From Actinomycetospora chiangmaiensis DSM 45062 (GTDB lineage Bacteria > Actinomycetota > Actinomycetes > Mycobacteriales > Pseudonocardiaceae): 64,000 bases of DNA. Of the stretch, positions 1-6,902 are shown in pieces. The stretch is taken from contig NZ_KB903229.1 in the NCBI RefSeq assembly GCF_000379625.1, positions 10,025 to 74,024 of the forward strand, read 5' to 3'. Both the position numbers and the translations under genes were made by a program. The first letter of the stretch is position 1. The number at the start of each line of letters is the position of its first letter. Under the pieces are notes generated by a model. That model was given only the letters and a program-made list of their open reading frames with translations. It was not told the origin of the DNA and did no database searches.

Positions 1-305
1 GCGCGCGGTCGATCGGCGGGCTCGTCACGCGCTCCAGTCTCCCGACCGCGTGGGGCACGCACCCGTCCGGGTGTGCTGTTCACACGAGAGGCGGCTCCCG
101 TTCAATCCCACACGCGTCCTTCCGCGACGCTTCACCCGCGCCTCATCGCCCGTCCTCCGGACGCGCCGATCATGAGTCCCGCGTCGAGGTCCACCGTGGG
201 TCACAGTAGGTTCACGGGAGGGTCACGGCACCCGGACGATCGTCTGCAGGTCGGAACGACCCGGCCCGTCGGCCGTCGTCACGCCCGAGAGGAGCCCCCC
301 GACCG
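1..305. other. Non-coding start of window, upstream of glycosyltransferase
   Basis: I see no convincing gene here. A short open frame on the plus strand (about 73-309) is arginine/proline-rich, has no ribosome binding site and looks like chance coding in GC-rich DNA. The last part must carry the promoter and ribosome binding site (GAGAGGAG near 288-295) of the glycosyltransferase that starts at 306. Confidence 0.5.
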
Positions 306-1511
306 ATGACCGCACTCGGCGCCCCGAGGTCCACCCGCACCCGGGGTCGCTCGTTGCGTACCCGGCACCTGCGGGTCCTGCGGCGGACCACCCGCCCGAC
401 CGAGGAGCCGCGGCCCGACCGGTCCCCCCGCGTCGTCGTCCTCACCGCGCGCGTCGGCGCCGGCCACGACCGGGCGGCCTACGAGCTCGCGGCGCGCCTG
501 CGGGCGCGCGGGGCCGTCGTGGACGTGCACGACTACCTCGACGCGCTCCCGCGCTACGGGCAGGTCATCATCGGCGACGGCTACGGCTTCACCGTCAACC
601 GGATGCCGCGGTTCTTCGACTGGCTGTTCTATGCGCTGGAGCACCGCTGGGACGTCCGCGGGATCATCCTGACGTTCCTCACGTTCTCCGAGCGCACGGT
701 GCGCCGGTGGACGCGGGACGCCGACGTCGTGGTGTCCACGTTCCCGCTCTCCTGCCAGACCCTCGGCCGGATGCGGGCCGCCGGCCGCATCGGGGTGCCG
801 GTGATCAGCTATCTGACCGATCCCGCGCCGCACCGCATGTGGCTGCACCCCGGTGTCGACACCCACCTGTCGGTCACCAGCGCGTGCGCGGCGGCCGCCG
901 ACGCGATGTACGGGGTCGACGTGCGTCCCGCCGGTCCGCTCGTCGGGCCCGCGTTCTCCCGCGCGCACACCGACGCCGATCGTGCCGAGACCCGTCGTGA
1001 GCTGGGCCTGGGGGACGACGAGACCGCGGTGCTGATCAGCGCCGGTTCGCTGGGGCTGGGGGACGTGCCGTCGCTGGTGTCGGCGGCCCTGACCAACCCG
1101 GCCACGCACGTCGTCGTGCTGTGCGGCCGGAACACGACGCTGCGCACCGAACTCGACGCGATGCCCCGCGTCACCGCCCTGGGCTGGCGTGACGACGTGC
1201 CCGCGCTGATGGGCGCCTGCGACGTGCTGCTGCACAACGCGGGCGGGCTCTCGGTGACCGAGGCCCTCGTCGCGAACCTCCCCGCGGTGACCTACTGCCC
1301 GATCCCCGGGCACGGGCGGGCCAACGCCACGGTGCTCGCCGACGCGGGCCTCGCCCCGTGGCCGACCACGCCGGAGGCGCTCGCCGAGGTCCTCGACGGC
1401 ATCTCCCGGACCTCGCCGCTCTCGCCGTGGCCGACCGACCCCGACGGCGACGTCGCGGAGATCGTCCTCGGCGCCGCGGGCGAGCGCGCCCAGGTGGCCG
1501 CGGCCTCCTGA
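306..1511 (+). CDS. MGDG-synthase/MurG-like glycosyltransferase
   Basis: Predicted nucleotide-sugar-dependent glycosyltransferase of the GT28/GT-B type (MurG and monogalactosyldiacylglycerol synthase relatives), probably acting on a lipid acceptor at the inner face of the membrane. After a basic, probably disordered N-terminus of about 40 residues, the Rossmann-like acceptor half begins with VVVLTARVGAGHD (residues 43-55), the GxGH loop of this family. The C-terminal donor half has LHNAGGLSVTEAL followed by a PIPGHGRANA segment, the usual UDP-sugar-binding region. The 401-residue length fits the family. The ATG at 306 is preceded by GAGAGGAG. It appears to be a single-gene unit ending at a strong hairpin (1527-1556). 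The sugar and acceptor cannot be inferred. Confidence 0.8.
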   Translation: MTALGAPRSTRTRGRSLRTRHLRVLRRTTRPTEEPRPDRSPRVVVLTARVGAGHDRAAYELAARLRARGAVVDVHDYLDALPRYGQVIIGDGYGFTVNRMPRFFDWLFYALEHRWDVRGIILTFLTFSERTVRRWTRDADVVVSTFPLSCQTLGRMRAAGRIGVPVISYLTDPAPHRMWLHPGVDTHLSVTSACAAAADAMYGVDVRPAGPLVGPAFSRAHTDADRAETRRELGLGDDETAVLISAGSLGLGDVPSLVSAALTNPATHVVVLCGRNTTLRTELDAMPRVTALGWRDDVPALMGACDVLLHNAGGLSVTEALVANLPAVTYCPIPGHGRANATVLADAGLAPWPTTPEALAEVLDGISRTSPLSPWPTDPDGDVAEIVLGAAGERAQVAAAS

Positions 1512-1526
1512 CCGCCACCGTCCGCC

Positions 1527-1556
1527 GGGAGCAGGAGAGGTCGCTCTCCTGCTCCC
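1527..1556 (+). terminator. Hairpin terminator between convergent genes
   Basis: A perfect 13-bp inverted repeat (GGGAGCAGGAGAG, 4-nt loop, complement) lies between the glycosyltransferase stop and the convergent lipoprotein stop. It lacks a clear T tract, as is common in high-GC actinobacteria, and could serve both strands. Confidence 0.75.
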
Positions 1557-1562
1557 CGCGGC

Positions 1563-2678
1563 CTACGGCGCGTCGACGATCTGGATGACGCCCGTGTTCA
1601 CGCTCGCGATGTAGAGCCGCCCCGAGGTCGGGTCCACGCCCAGCGTGTAGGGCCCCTGCGCCGTCGCGACGCGGGCGACCTCGCGGGGCTGCGGGGTGGT
1701 CATGTCATAGCCGATGACCTCGTTGGTGCCCGACGACGCCACGTAGACCCGGTCGCGCACCGGGTCGTAGGTGATCCCGTAGGGGCCACCGGGCTGCGGC
1801 ACGGCACCGACCTGGGTCGGCGGTCCGCTCGGGTTCGGCTGGAACACCAGGACCTGGTTGCCGCGGGTGTCGGTCGCGATCATGCGGCCGTGGCGGTCGG
1901 CGACGAGGTGGGTCGGGCCGGCCCCGGCGGGTGCGCTGCCGACGATGGTCAGCGTGTTCACGTCATAGATCGTCAGGTCGTCCTTGCGGACGTCGATCAG
2001 CCCGACGAGGTCGCCGACCGGGGCGAGGCCGGCGGGCTGCACCGCGTCGGTGAACATCTTCACCACCCGGTCCCCGCGGACCGCTGAGACCGTGCCGCCG
2101 AGCTCGTCGGCGGTCATGACGGTGCCGTTCGGGTCCTGCGTGGCGTCGTGCGGGACGGTGCCGACGAACAGCGGCGGGTCGGCCTGACCGCCCGGCAGGT
2201 TCACCCGGACGAGGGCGTTGGCGCTCTCCACGGGCACGAGGACCGGGCCGCCGGGCGCCGCGAGCTGCAGGTGCCGGACGAACCCCGGCAGGGGCGTGCG
2301 GGTGCGGATCGCGCCCGTGTCGGCGTCGAGCAGGACCAGGGAGTTCGGGTTGCGGGTGGCGACCGCGACCGTGCGGGTCACCGGGTCGACCACCACGCCT
2401 TCGGGGGCCGAGCCGACCTGCACCTGACGACCGGGCGGGGCGACGGTGGGCACCGGGGCCGACTGGGGCTCCGCGGCGAGCGAGAGGTTCGCGGTGTCGG
2501 GGCGCGTGCCCTCGGTGGGTACGCCGGGGACCAGCAGCCCGGTGGTCGGGGCGACGTTCGGGGAGGACGTCGGGGACGACGACGGGGCGGGGGCCTGCGG
2601 GGTCTGGGTGCCGCACGCGGCGAGCGTGAGGCTCGCGGCGACGGCGGAGAGGAGCAGGGCGCGACATCGGCGGGGCAT
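1563..2678 (-). CDS. Secreted YncE-like beta-propeller lipoprotein
   Basis: Predicted lipid-anchored extracellular protein with a YVTN/YncE-type beta-propeller. The start at 2678 is preferred because it gives a compact signal peptide, MPRRCRALLLSAVAASLTLAAC, with a lipobox ending at Cys22; an upstream in-frame start would add an arginine-rich leader before the signal. A Pro/Ser/Thr-rich linker (about residues 23-60) precedes repeated blade motifs such as RTVAVATRNPNSLVLLD, RMIATDTRGNQVLVF and DRVYVASSGTNEVIGYD, each about 40-45 residues apart. Mature length is about 350 residues, enough for a seven-blade propeller. The function is unknown; binding or surface scaffolding is plausible. A palindrome (2703-2739) separates it from the upstream DJ-1 gene. 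Confidence 0.8.
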   Translation of the reverse strand: MPRRCRALLLSAVAASLTLAACGTQTPQAPAPSSSPTSSPNVAPTTGLLVPGVPTEGTRPDTANLSLAAEPQSAPVPTVAPPGRQVQVGSAPEGVVVDPVTRTVAVATRNPNSLVLLDADTGAIRTRTPLPGFVRHLQLAAPGGPVLVPVESANALVRVNLPGGQADPPLFVGTVPHDATQDPNGTVMTADELGGTVSAVRGDRVVKMFTDAVQPAGLAPVGDLVGLIDVRKDDLTIYDVNTLTIVGSAPAGAGPTHLVADRHGRMIATDTRGNQVLVFQPNPSGPPTQVGAVPQPGGPYGITYDPVRDRVYVASSGTNEVIGYDMTTPQPREVARVATAQGPYTLGVDPTSGRLYIASVNTGVIQIVDAP

Positions 2679-2702
2679 GTCCGTTCTGTACCCCGTCCCA
2701 CG

Positions 2703-2739
2703 TTCCCGACGACGGGTGCGGCGCACCCGTCGTCGGGAA
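2703..2739. repeat. Perfect 37-nt palindrome built from two TTCCCGACGACGGG units
   Basis: Two 18-nt arms (TTCCCGACGACGGGTGCG and its complement) flank a single G. It lies between two minus-strand genes and could terminate the DJ-1 transcript. Each arm contains one copy of a 14-mer that recurs elsewhere (5739, 10803, 23597, 24340, plus one-mismatch copies), so it also belongs to a dispersed repeat family. Confidence 0.8.
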
Positions 2740-2744
2740 GAGAT

Positions 2745-3335
2745 CTAGCGGACCTCGGCGGCGTGGTTCTCGGCGCGCTTCTCCGCCCTGGCGAACTCCT
2801 CGACGAGCGTGGCGCAGAAGGCCGGCAGGTCGTCGGGGTTGCGGCTGGTGATCAGCCGGTCGTCGACGACGACCTCCTCGTCGACCCACTCCGCCCCGGC
2901 GTTGCGCAGGTCGGTGGCGAGGCTCGGGAACGAGGTCATCCGGCGCCCGCGGACGACGTCGGCCTCGATGAGCAGCCAGGGGGCGTGGCAGATCGCGGCG
3001 ACCGGCAGGCCGATGGCGAACGCCTCACCGACGAGCCGCACGAAGTTCGGGATGGTGCGCAGCAGGTCGGGGTTGGCGACGCCGCCGGGCAGCACGAAGC
3101 CGTCGTAGTTGTCGGTCTTCACCTGGCTCACCACGGCGTCGACGTCGAAGCGGTCGCCGTGGTCGAGGTGGTTGAAGGCCTGGATCGAGCCGGGGGTCTC
3201 GGAGATCAGCACCGGCGTCCCGCCGGCGTTCTCCACGGCCTTCCAGGGCTCGGTGAGCTCGACCTGCTCGGTGCCCTCCTTGGCGGCGAGGAACCCGATG
3301 GTGCGGCCCTCGAGCGGGCGGTCGGACGTGGCCAT
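2745..3335 (-). CDS. DJ-1/PfpI family protein (type-1 glutamine amidotransferase-like)
   Basis: A 196-residue member of the DJ-1/PfpI superfamily, closest in pattern to the YhbO/PfpI stress proteins reported to act on glyoxal-type protein adducts. The nucleophile elbow AAICHAPWLL places Cys116 next to His117, and the GFVLPGGVANPD loop (79-90) supplies the conserved Gly-Gly. The start at 3335 gives the family-typical N-terminus GRTIGFLAAKEGTE; longer in-frame starts would add an unrelated basic tail. It is divergent from the CopZ-like gene, and a CsoR-type palindrome lies 34 bp upstream, suggesting metal or thiol-stress control (inference). The exact substrate is unknown. Confidence 0.85.
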   Translation of the reverse strand: MATSDRPLEGRTIGFLAAKEGTEQVELTEPWKAVENAGGTPVLISETPGSIQAFNHLDHGDRFDVDAVVSQVKTDNYDGFVLPGGVANPDLLRTIPNFVRLVGEAFAIGLPVAAICHAPWLLIEADVVRGRRMTSFPSLATDLRNAGAEWVDEEVVVDDRLITSRNPDDLPAFCATLVEEFARAEKRAENHAAEVR

Positions 3336-3368
3336 GGTGATGCGACACTCCTCGAAACAGCAGGTGGG

Positions 3369-3384
3369 ATACCCTCGGGGGGTA
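3369..3384. promoter_or_regulatory. CsoR/copper-type operator candidate
   Basis: ATACCCTCGGGGGGTA closely resembles the ATACCCC-N-GGGGTAT palindrome of actinobacterial copper repressors of the CsoR family. It sits in the divergent region between the DJ-1 gene and the CopZ-like gene, near the DJ-1 start. No CsoR gene is in the window, so the regulator is inferred. Confidence 0.5.
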
Positions 3385-3526
3385 ACGGTCGGCGCGACGG
3401 CCGACGGACAGGCCCGGGATCCCCGGCGCTCGCCCGGCGAAACGCCCCCGGGGTGGGCGCCACGCCGCCCGGGTGGGCGTGGCACCGTCGCGGGGGACCC
3501 ACCCAGATGTGCGGAAGGACTTCCCC

Positions 3527-3757
3527 ATGGCCACGACGACCCTCTCGGTCCCCGAGATCCACTGCGACCACTGCCGTGCCGCGATCGAGGGCGCGCTCTC
3601 GCCGATCGACGGCGTCGAGGGCATCGACGTCGACCTCGAGAACCGCGTGGTCCACGTCGAGCACGACGACGAGCTGCAGCTCGGCGCCGTCGTGGAGGCG
3701 ATCGAGGACCAGGGCTACGACGTCCCGAACCGCGACGCCTACGTGCGCGCCTCGTAG
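3527..3757 (+). CDS. Heavy-metal-associated (HMA) domain protein, CopZ-like
   Basis: A 76-residue single-domain metallochaperone of the Atx1/CopZ type. The beta-alpha-beta-beta-alpha-beta fold is evident, with the metal loop IHCDHCRAAIE placing Cys13 and Cys16 (CxxC) after the first strand. The start at 3527 follows GGAAGGA with good spacing and removes an unrelated N-terminal extension. The Asp between the cysteines is less usual than Gly-Met or Ala-Ser, so metal preference (copper versus another soft metal) is uncertain. No P-type ATPase is adjacent. The palindrome at 3369-3384 supports copper-responsive expression (inference). Confidence 0.87.
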   Translation: MATTTLSVPEIHCDHCRAAIEGALSPIDGVEGIDVDLENRVVHVEHDDELQLGAVVEAIEDQGYDVPNRDAYVRAS

Positions 3758-3775
3758 CCCGCTCCGCGGACCCGT

Positions 3776-3834
3776 CGCGAGGGGCACGCCGGCAGGCCCG
3801 GGGGGTCGTGAGCCTGCCCGGTGTCCCTCTCGCG
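3776..3834. terminator. Long hairpin at convergent ends, CGCGAGGG family
   Basis: An imperfect inverted repeat lies between the convergent CopZ-like gene and ku, with outer arms CGCGAGGGGCAC.../...GTCCCTCTCGCG and inner arms GGCAGGC/GCCTGCC. The same arm sequences occur in hairpins at 22444-22495 and 55959-56018, both also between convergent genes. Confidence 0.7.
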
Positions 3835-3847
3835 GGCGGCGCCGCGA

Positions 3848-4873
3848 CTAGCTGGCCTTCTCCTCCGCGTCGTCGTCGGCCTTCTTGCGGCGCGACCGGG
3901 TGGTGGCGGACTTCTTCGTCCCGGTCGAGGTGTCGTCGTCGGACTTCGCGGCGGCGGACCGCTTGCGGGTCGACTTCTTCTCCGTCGCCTCCTCCTCGGG
4001 GGCGTCGTCCTTCGTCGTCGTCTTCTTCTTCGACGAGCCCGACGAGCCCGAGGAGGACGAGTCCGACGAGCCCGACGACGAGGTGTCCGCCGCCTTGCCG
4101 CCCGCGGCCTCGACGGAGCGCCGCAGTGCGGTGAGCAGGTCGGTCATGTCGCCGGCGTCCTCGGCCGGGGCCTCCTCGGGGGCCGGCCGCCCGCCACCGT
4201 GCTCGCGCTTGTACTCGATGAGCTCGCCGACGGCCTTGCGGTACTCGTCCTCGAACTGGTCGACCTCGAAGTCGCCGGACAGCGAGTCGATGAGCGACGA
4301 CGCCATCGCCATCTCCTGCGGGCGGACCTCGACGTCGTTGTCGAGCACCGGGAACTCGGCCTCGCGGACCTCGTCGGGCCAGAGCATCGTCTGCAGCACG
4401 ATCGCGTTCTCGCGCACGCGCAGGAGGGCCAGCGTCTCGCGCTGTCGCAGCGCGACCTTCACCACCGCCATGCGGTCGGTCTCGCGCAGGGCCTCGCGCA
4501 GCAGCGAGTAGGGCTTGAGCGCCTTGTTCTCGGGCTCGAGGTAGTAGCTCTTGTCCAGCAGCAGCGGGTCGACCTGGTCGACCGGGACGAACTGCACGAC
4601 GTCGATCTCGTGGCCGGTCGCGGTGGGCAGCGTGGCGAGGTCGTCGTCGTCGAGCATGATCAGCTGGCCGTCGTCGGTCTCGTAACCCTTCGCGATCTCC
4701 GAGTAGGCCACCTCCTCGCCGCAGACCGAGCAGGTGCGCTTCTGGCGGATGCGCCCGCCGTCGATCTCGTGCACCTGGTGGAAGCGGATGTCGTGGTTCG
4801 ACGTCGCGGCGTAGAGCCGGACCGGGACGTTGACCAGCCCGAACGACACTGCGCCGCTCCAGATCGCGCGCAT
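3848..4873 (-). CDS. ku: Non-homologous end-joining protein Ku
   Basis: Bacterial Ku, the homodimeric ring protein that binds DNA double-strand ends and recruits LigD. The N-terminus MRAIWSGAVSFGLVNVPVRLYAAT is diagnostic, followed by the Ku core to about residue 250, including YYLEPENKALKPYSLLREAL and the zinc-hook-like CSVCGEEV segment. Residues from about 265 form a Ser-, Lys- and Asp-rich tail (KKKTTTK, STRKRSAAAK, RSRRKKADD), typical of actinobacterial Ku and implicated in DNA binding. The start at 4873 follows GAGGGGAG; a start 24 nt upstream is possible. No LigD polymerase/ligase gene is adjacent; instead a catalytically degenerate ligase-like gene is transcribed divergently. Confidence 0.96.
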   Translation of the reverse strand: MRAIWSGAVSFGLVNVPVRLYAATSNHDIRFHQVHEIDGGRIRQKRTCSVCGEEVAYSEIAKGYETDDGQLIMLDDDDLATLPTATGHEIDVVQFVPVDQVDPLLLDKSYYLEPENKALKPYSLLREALRETDRMAVVKVALRQRETLALLRVRENAIVLQTMLWPDEVREAEFPVLDNDVEVRPQEMAMASSLIDSLSGDFEVDQFEDEYRKAVGELIEYKREHGGGRPAPEEAPAEDAGDMTDLLTALRRSVEAAGGKAADTSSSGSSDSSSSGSSGSSKKKTTTKDDAPEEEATEKKSTRKRSAAAKSDDDTSTGTKKSATTRSRRKKADDDAEEKAS

Positions 4874-4971
4874 CGCGCGGCTCCCCTCATCCGTCACCGG
4901 GCGTCACCGGTGCTGGACCCCAGGATGCCCCACATGCGTCCCGCCTCACAGGATTTCGCCGGGCGGCCCGG

Positions 4972-5000
4972 GCACGGGGTGTCGGGCACGAGGGTGTCGG
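4972..5000. repeat. Tandem 14/15-bp repeats upstream of the ligase-like gene
   Basis: Two head-to-tail units, GCACGGGGTGTCGG (4972-4985) and GCACGAGGGTGTCGG (4986-5000), are followed by a degenerate third (5010-5022) that runs into the start region. They lie in the divergent ku/ligase-like promoter region and may be protein-binding iterons. Confidence 0.55.
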
Positions 5001-5022
5001 GCCCCCGGGGCACGATGTGGGC

Positions 5023-5808
5023 ATGCAGGACGTCGGCGTGCGCGGCGCCGGCATCCGGCCGATGCAGCCGGTGCCGGGGCGGTTGCCCGTGGGTGCGGAG
5101 TGGTCCTACGAGGTCGACTGGAGCGGCATCCGCCTGCTCGCCGACGTCGAGGACGGCACGCTGTGCCTGCGCACGCTCGAGGGCGACGACGTCACGGCCC
5201 GGTTCCCGGAGTTCGCGCCGCTGGCCGACGTGGTGCCCGACGGGCTGTTCGACGGCGAGGCGGTGCTGCTCGACGCCGGTCAGCCGTCGTCCCTCGCGCT
5301 GTTCGACCGGCTGCGCCGCGCCGATCCGCGCAAGGCCCGCACGTTGGCGCGCGCCCGTCCGGCGATCCTCATGGTCTACGACGTGCTGCGGCTCTACGGG
5401 GTCCCGCTGACGGCGCGCCCGCTCGACGAGCGCCGCGCCACGCTCGGGCGGCTCAGCCTCGACGAGGTCGGGCGCATCCAGGTCTCCCCGGTGTACGACG
5501 ACGGGCCCGCGCTGCTCGCCGGGGTCCGGGAGCAGGGGCTGCCGGGGGTCATGGCGCGCCGCCGCGACACGCCCTACGACGCCGACGCCGGCGAGGACTG
5601 GCTGCGCGTCGTGGCCCCGGCCGAGGCGCCGACCGCGCCGACCGCCGCCACGGCCGTCGACCTCCCCACCGCCGAGCAGCCCCCGGCCGGCCCGGCGCTG
5701 TCCGCGCTGCCGCCGGCGGAGCGCCCGTCCGGCCCCGCCCCGTCGTCGGGAAAGGTCCCGCGGGGTCGGCACAGTCGGGGGCAGGAGGAACCGCCCGGGC
5801 TGTGGTGA
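5023..5808 (+). CDS. Degenerate LigD-type DNA ligase-domain protein beside ku
   Basis: A 261-residue protein matching the adenylation domain of ATP-dependent LigD/LigC ligases but with the catalytic residues changed. The motif I region reads YEVDWSGIRLL, where active enzymes have KWDGxR: Asp32 replaces the adenylated Lys and Ser34 the Asp, while Gly35 and Arg37 remain. Motif III is kept (FDGEAV, 76-81), as is the YDVL segment (119-122). Motif IV is PGVMARR instead of EGVIAKR. The OB-fold domain is missing and replaced by a Pro/Ala-rich tail from about residue 200. It is divergent from ku and ends 6 bp from the convergent tyrA. The start is uncertain (GTG 5017, ATG 5023 or ATG 5062); none has a good ribosome site. 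A role as a regulator or Ku partner is inference. Confidence 0.75.
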   Translation: MQDVGVRGAGIRPMQPVPGRLPVGAEWSYEVDWSGIRLLADVEDGTLCLRTLEGDDVTARFPEFAPLADVVPDGLFDGEAVLLDAGQPSSLALFDRLRRADPRKARTLARARPAILMVYDVLRLYGVPLTARPLDERRATLGRLSLDEVGRIQVSPVYDDGPALLAGVREQGLPGVMARRRDTPYDADAGEDWLRVVAPAEAPTAPTAATAVDLPTAEQPPAGPALSALPPAERPSGPAPSSGKVPRGRHSRGQEEPPGLW

Positions 5809-5814
5809 GGCGCG

Positions 5815-6843
5815 TCAGTCCTCCTCGGGTGCCGCCGTCTCCAGCGCCTCGGCGGTCCAGCCGATGATCCGGCCGCCCGTGCGGCCCAGGTCCCGCATCG
5901 CCTCGAGGTGCTCGGCCGGGGTGTCGGCGAGGTCGATGCGCACCTCGCGGCGGTCGAGGCGGGCGGCCTCGAGGGCACTGCGGCCGTCGTGGCCGGCGGT
6001 GAGGGTGGCGAGCAGGCCCCCGGTGGAGGCGAGGGAGCCGCGCGTGGCGCCGAGCCGCCCGAGGGCGTCGTCGAGCGCGGCGAGCAGGGACGCGCGGTTG
6101 CCCTCGCACATCGCGGCGGTCAGCTCGGGGCGCGTGGCGGCCACCCGGGTGCCGTCGGCGAACGACCCGGCCGCCAGCGCGAGCGCCAGCTCGCCGCCGT
6201 CGGCGCCGACCGCGGCGAGGACCGCCGCGAGCAGGTGCGGCAGGTGGGAGATGCGCGCCACGGCGACGTCGTGCTCGTCGGACGCGGCCGGCACCACGGT
6301 GGCGCCGCAGGCGAGGGCGAGGGCGACGACGTCGGTCCAGACCGCGAGGTCGGTGTCGTCGTCGGTCGCGACGACCCAGACCTTGTCGTGGAAGAGCTGC
6401 AGCGACCCGGCGTCCCAGCCCGAGAACTCGGTGCCCGTCATCGGGTGGCCGCCGACGAAGCGGGTCGCGGGCGCCCACCGGTCGACGGCGTCGCGCACCG
6501 GCTCCTTGACGCTCGTGACGTCGGTGAGCCGGCAGTCCGGCGCCTCCTTGCCGACCAGCGCCAGCACGTCGTCCAGCGACGTGAGCGGCACGGCGACGAC
6601 CACGAGGGCGTCCGCGTCGGCGGCGCGGCGCAACGCGTCGGCGACGGTGTCGCTGACGTCGTAGCCGTCCGCGCGGGCCTTCTCGATCGTCGTCTCCGAC
6701 GCCGACGCCCCCCAGGCCTCGCGGCCCGCGTCGGTGGCGGCACGCAGCAGCGAGCCGCCGATGAGACCGAGCCCGAGTACGCACACGGGCCGGGTCAGCG
6801 CGGCGGCGAGTACCGCTCCGGTGTCCGGTTCCACTGTCCCCAC
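5815..6843 (-). CDS. tyrA: Prephenate dehydrogenase
   Basis: Converts prephenate to 4-hydroxyphenylpyruvate in tyrosine synthesis, using NAD(P)+. The Rossmann loop VLGLGLIGGSLL (residues 22-33) and the active-site segment GGHPMTGTEFSGW, which carries the catalytic His, are intact. Length is 342 residues, with an all-helical C-terminal dimer domain. No ACT domain is apparent. The GTG at 6843 is the furthest upstream reasonable start; another GTG follows 9 nt later. It is read on the same strand as, and downstream of, the amidohydrolase (59-bp gap), and converges on the ligase-like gene. Confidence 0.93.
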   Translation of the reverse strand: MGTVEPDTGAVLAAALTRPVCVLGLGLIGGSLLRAATDAGREAWGASASETTIEKARADGYDVSDTVADALRRAADADALVVVAVPLTSLDDVLALVGKEAPDCRLTDVTSVKEPVRDAVDRWAPATRFVGGHPMTGTEFSGWDAGSLQLFHDKVWVVATDDDTDLAVWTDVVALALACGATVVPAASDEHDVAVARISHLPHLLAAVLAAVGADGGELALALAAGSFADGTRVAATRPELTAAMCEGNRASLLAALDDALGRLGATRGSLASTGGLLATLTAGHDGRSALEAARLDRREVRIDLADTPAEHLEAMRDLGRTGGRIIGWTAEALETAAPEED

Positions 6844-6902
6844 GGGTCGGAGCGTAGGGCGGGACCGGCCGGTGACGGCCGTTCACCCACTCCAGCGACA
6901 CG

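Noticed and set aside
73-309. Short plus-strand open frame near the window start
   Set aside because: No ribosome binding site, arginine/proline-rich composition and no recognisable pattern; it overlaps the leader of the glycosyltransferase.
4972-5022. CRISPR-like tandem repeat
   Set aside because: Only two to three adjacent units without spacers and no cas genes; better explained as operator iterons.
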